From NCBI RefSeq assembly GCF_017086445.1, contig NZ_CP070968.1, forward strand, positions 2,604,001-2,668,000: 64,000 nucleotides of DNA, read 5' to 3'. The notes under the pieces were generated by a model. That model saw nothing but the letters and a program-made list of their open reading frames with translations, searched no databases and was not told the DNA's origin. The DNA is from Brevundimonas fontaquae (GTDB lineage: Bacteria; Pseudomonadota; Alphaproteobacteria; Caulobacterales; Caulobacteraceae). This document shows positions 63,591-64,000 of the stretch, in pieces. The first letter of the stretch is position 1, and each line of letters starts with the position of its first letter. Made by a program: the position numbers and the translations under genes.

Positions 63591-64000
63591 TCAGGCGGCA
63601 GACTTGGTGGCTGCGCGTCCGCGCGGCCCCAGGAAATATTCTTTGATCCACGGATGGTCGGAGCCTTCCAGCTCCCGCACCGTGGCCTTTTCCACGACCC
63701 GCTTGTCCGCCAGCACCGCCACCTTGTCACAGATGGCGTAGAGCGTATCGAGGTCGTGGGTGATCATGAAGACGGACAAACCCAGGTCGTCCGCCAGTTG
63801 CCGGATCAGATCGTCGAAGGCGGCGGCGCCGATGGGATCAAGGCCCGCCGTCGGCTCGTCCAGAAACACCAGTTCCGGGTCCAGCGCCAGCGCACGCGCC
63901 AGGCCGGCGCGCTTCTTCATGCCGCCCGACAGTTCGGCGGGCTTCAGGTGGTGGTGTTCGGGCTTGAGGCCCACCATGGCGATCTTGAGTTCGGCCAGTT
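63591..64000 (-). CDS. MlaF-like ABC transporter ATP-binding protein (partial, runs off the window)
   Basis: The visible 136 residues are the C-terminal half of an MlaF-type ATPase: the signature ELSGGMKKRAGLARALALDPELVFLDEPTAGLDP (signature motif and Walker B), and the H-loop region FMITHDLDTLYAICDKVAVLADKRVV. The 'SGGMKKR' form is typical of Mla/Mce ATPases. The start lies beyond base 64000, so an apparent ATG at 63977 is internal. A permease (MlaE) should lie further upstream. Confidence 0.9.
   Translation of the reverse strand, partial: LAELKIAMVGLKPEHHHLKPAELSGGMKKRAGLARALALDPELVFLDEPTAGLDPIGAAAFDDLIRQLADDLGLSVFMITHDLDTLYAICDKVAVLADKRVVEKATVRELEGSDHPWIKEYFLGPRGRAATKSAA

Overview
The window is high-GC, densely coded chromosomal DNA from an alphaproteobacterium of the family Caulobacteraceae, most likely Brevundimonas or a close relative. 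The evidence is gene content and order: divK overlapping pleD, a PopZ gene (polar organiser) in a pcm-tolC-popZ-valS-tlyA block, fliX divergent from flgI with flbY behind it, an alphaproteobacterial DksA without its zinc cysteines, and LexA boxes of the GTTC-N7-GTTC type. It is essentially core genome. I see no prophage, insertion sequence, CRISPR array or defence island. No gene-free stretch exceeds 300 bases.

Layout. 1-4500: end of a TonB receptor, cysE, a Nudix hydrolase, a nitroreductase, a DedA protein, a c-di-GMP phosphodiesterase and queF. 4510-4987: a DUF559 nuclease-like gene boxed in by two 46-base inverted repeats, the most unusual element here. 5261-14900: nitronate monooxygenase, a porin-like protein, a cold-shock gene followed in the same frame by an IF-1-like gene, the reverse transsulfuration pair cgl/cbs, RNase R and rpmG. 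14899-21660: pleD/divK, DNA polymerase IV, pncB, a polysaccharide deacetylase, an unrecognised protein and a RidA protein. 21658-32940: an acyltransferase that appears to start at CTG, a compositionally atypical membrane protein, clpA/clpS, a phasin, a penicillin-binding carboxypeptidase, a radical SAM protein behind a LexA box, an RNA methyltransferase and a glycine-zipper protein.

33075-40886: tlyA, valS, popZ, tolC, pcm, two tRNAs (Cys, Asn) and a TrmH-family methyltransferase. 41102-47054: a complete six-gene Mrp (Pha) Na+/H+ antiporter operon with overlapping ATGA junctions. 47172-53521: a lipoprotein, a LOG-family protein, gltX, dksA and the fliX/flgI/flgJ/flbY flagellar genes with a sigma-54 promoter. 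53612-64000: a second EAL protein, an ABC-F ATPase, a truncated haemoglobin, uvrA behind a LexA box, a membrane protein, and a Mla-type lipid transport operon running off the right edge.

Themes. DivK, PleD, PopZ and FliX belong to the asymmetric cell-cycle and flagellar programme of stalked bacteria. PleD makes c-di-GMP and the two EAL proteins probably degrade it. uvrA and the radical SAM gene probably share LexA control. Regulatory sites were found by eye and are inferences unless stated otherwise. Long antiparallel open frames are common in this GC-rich DNA and were discarded.
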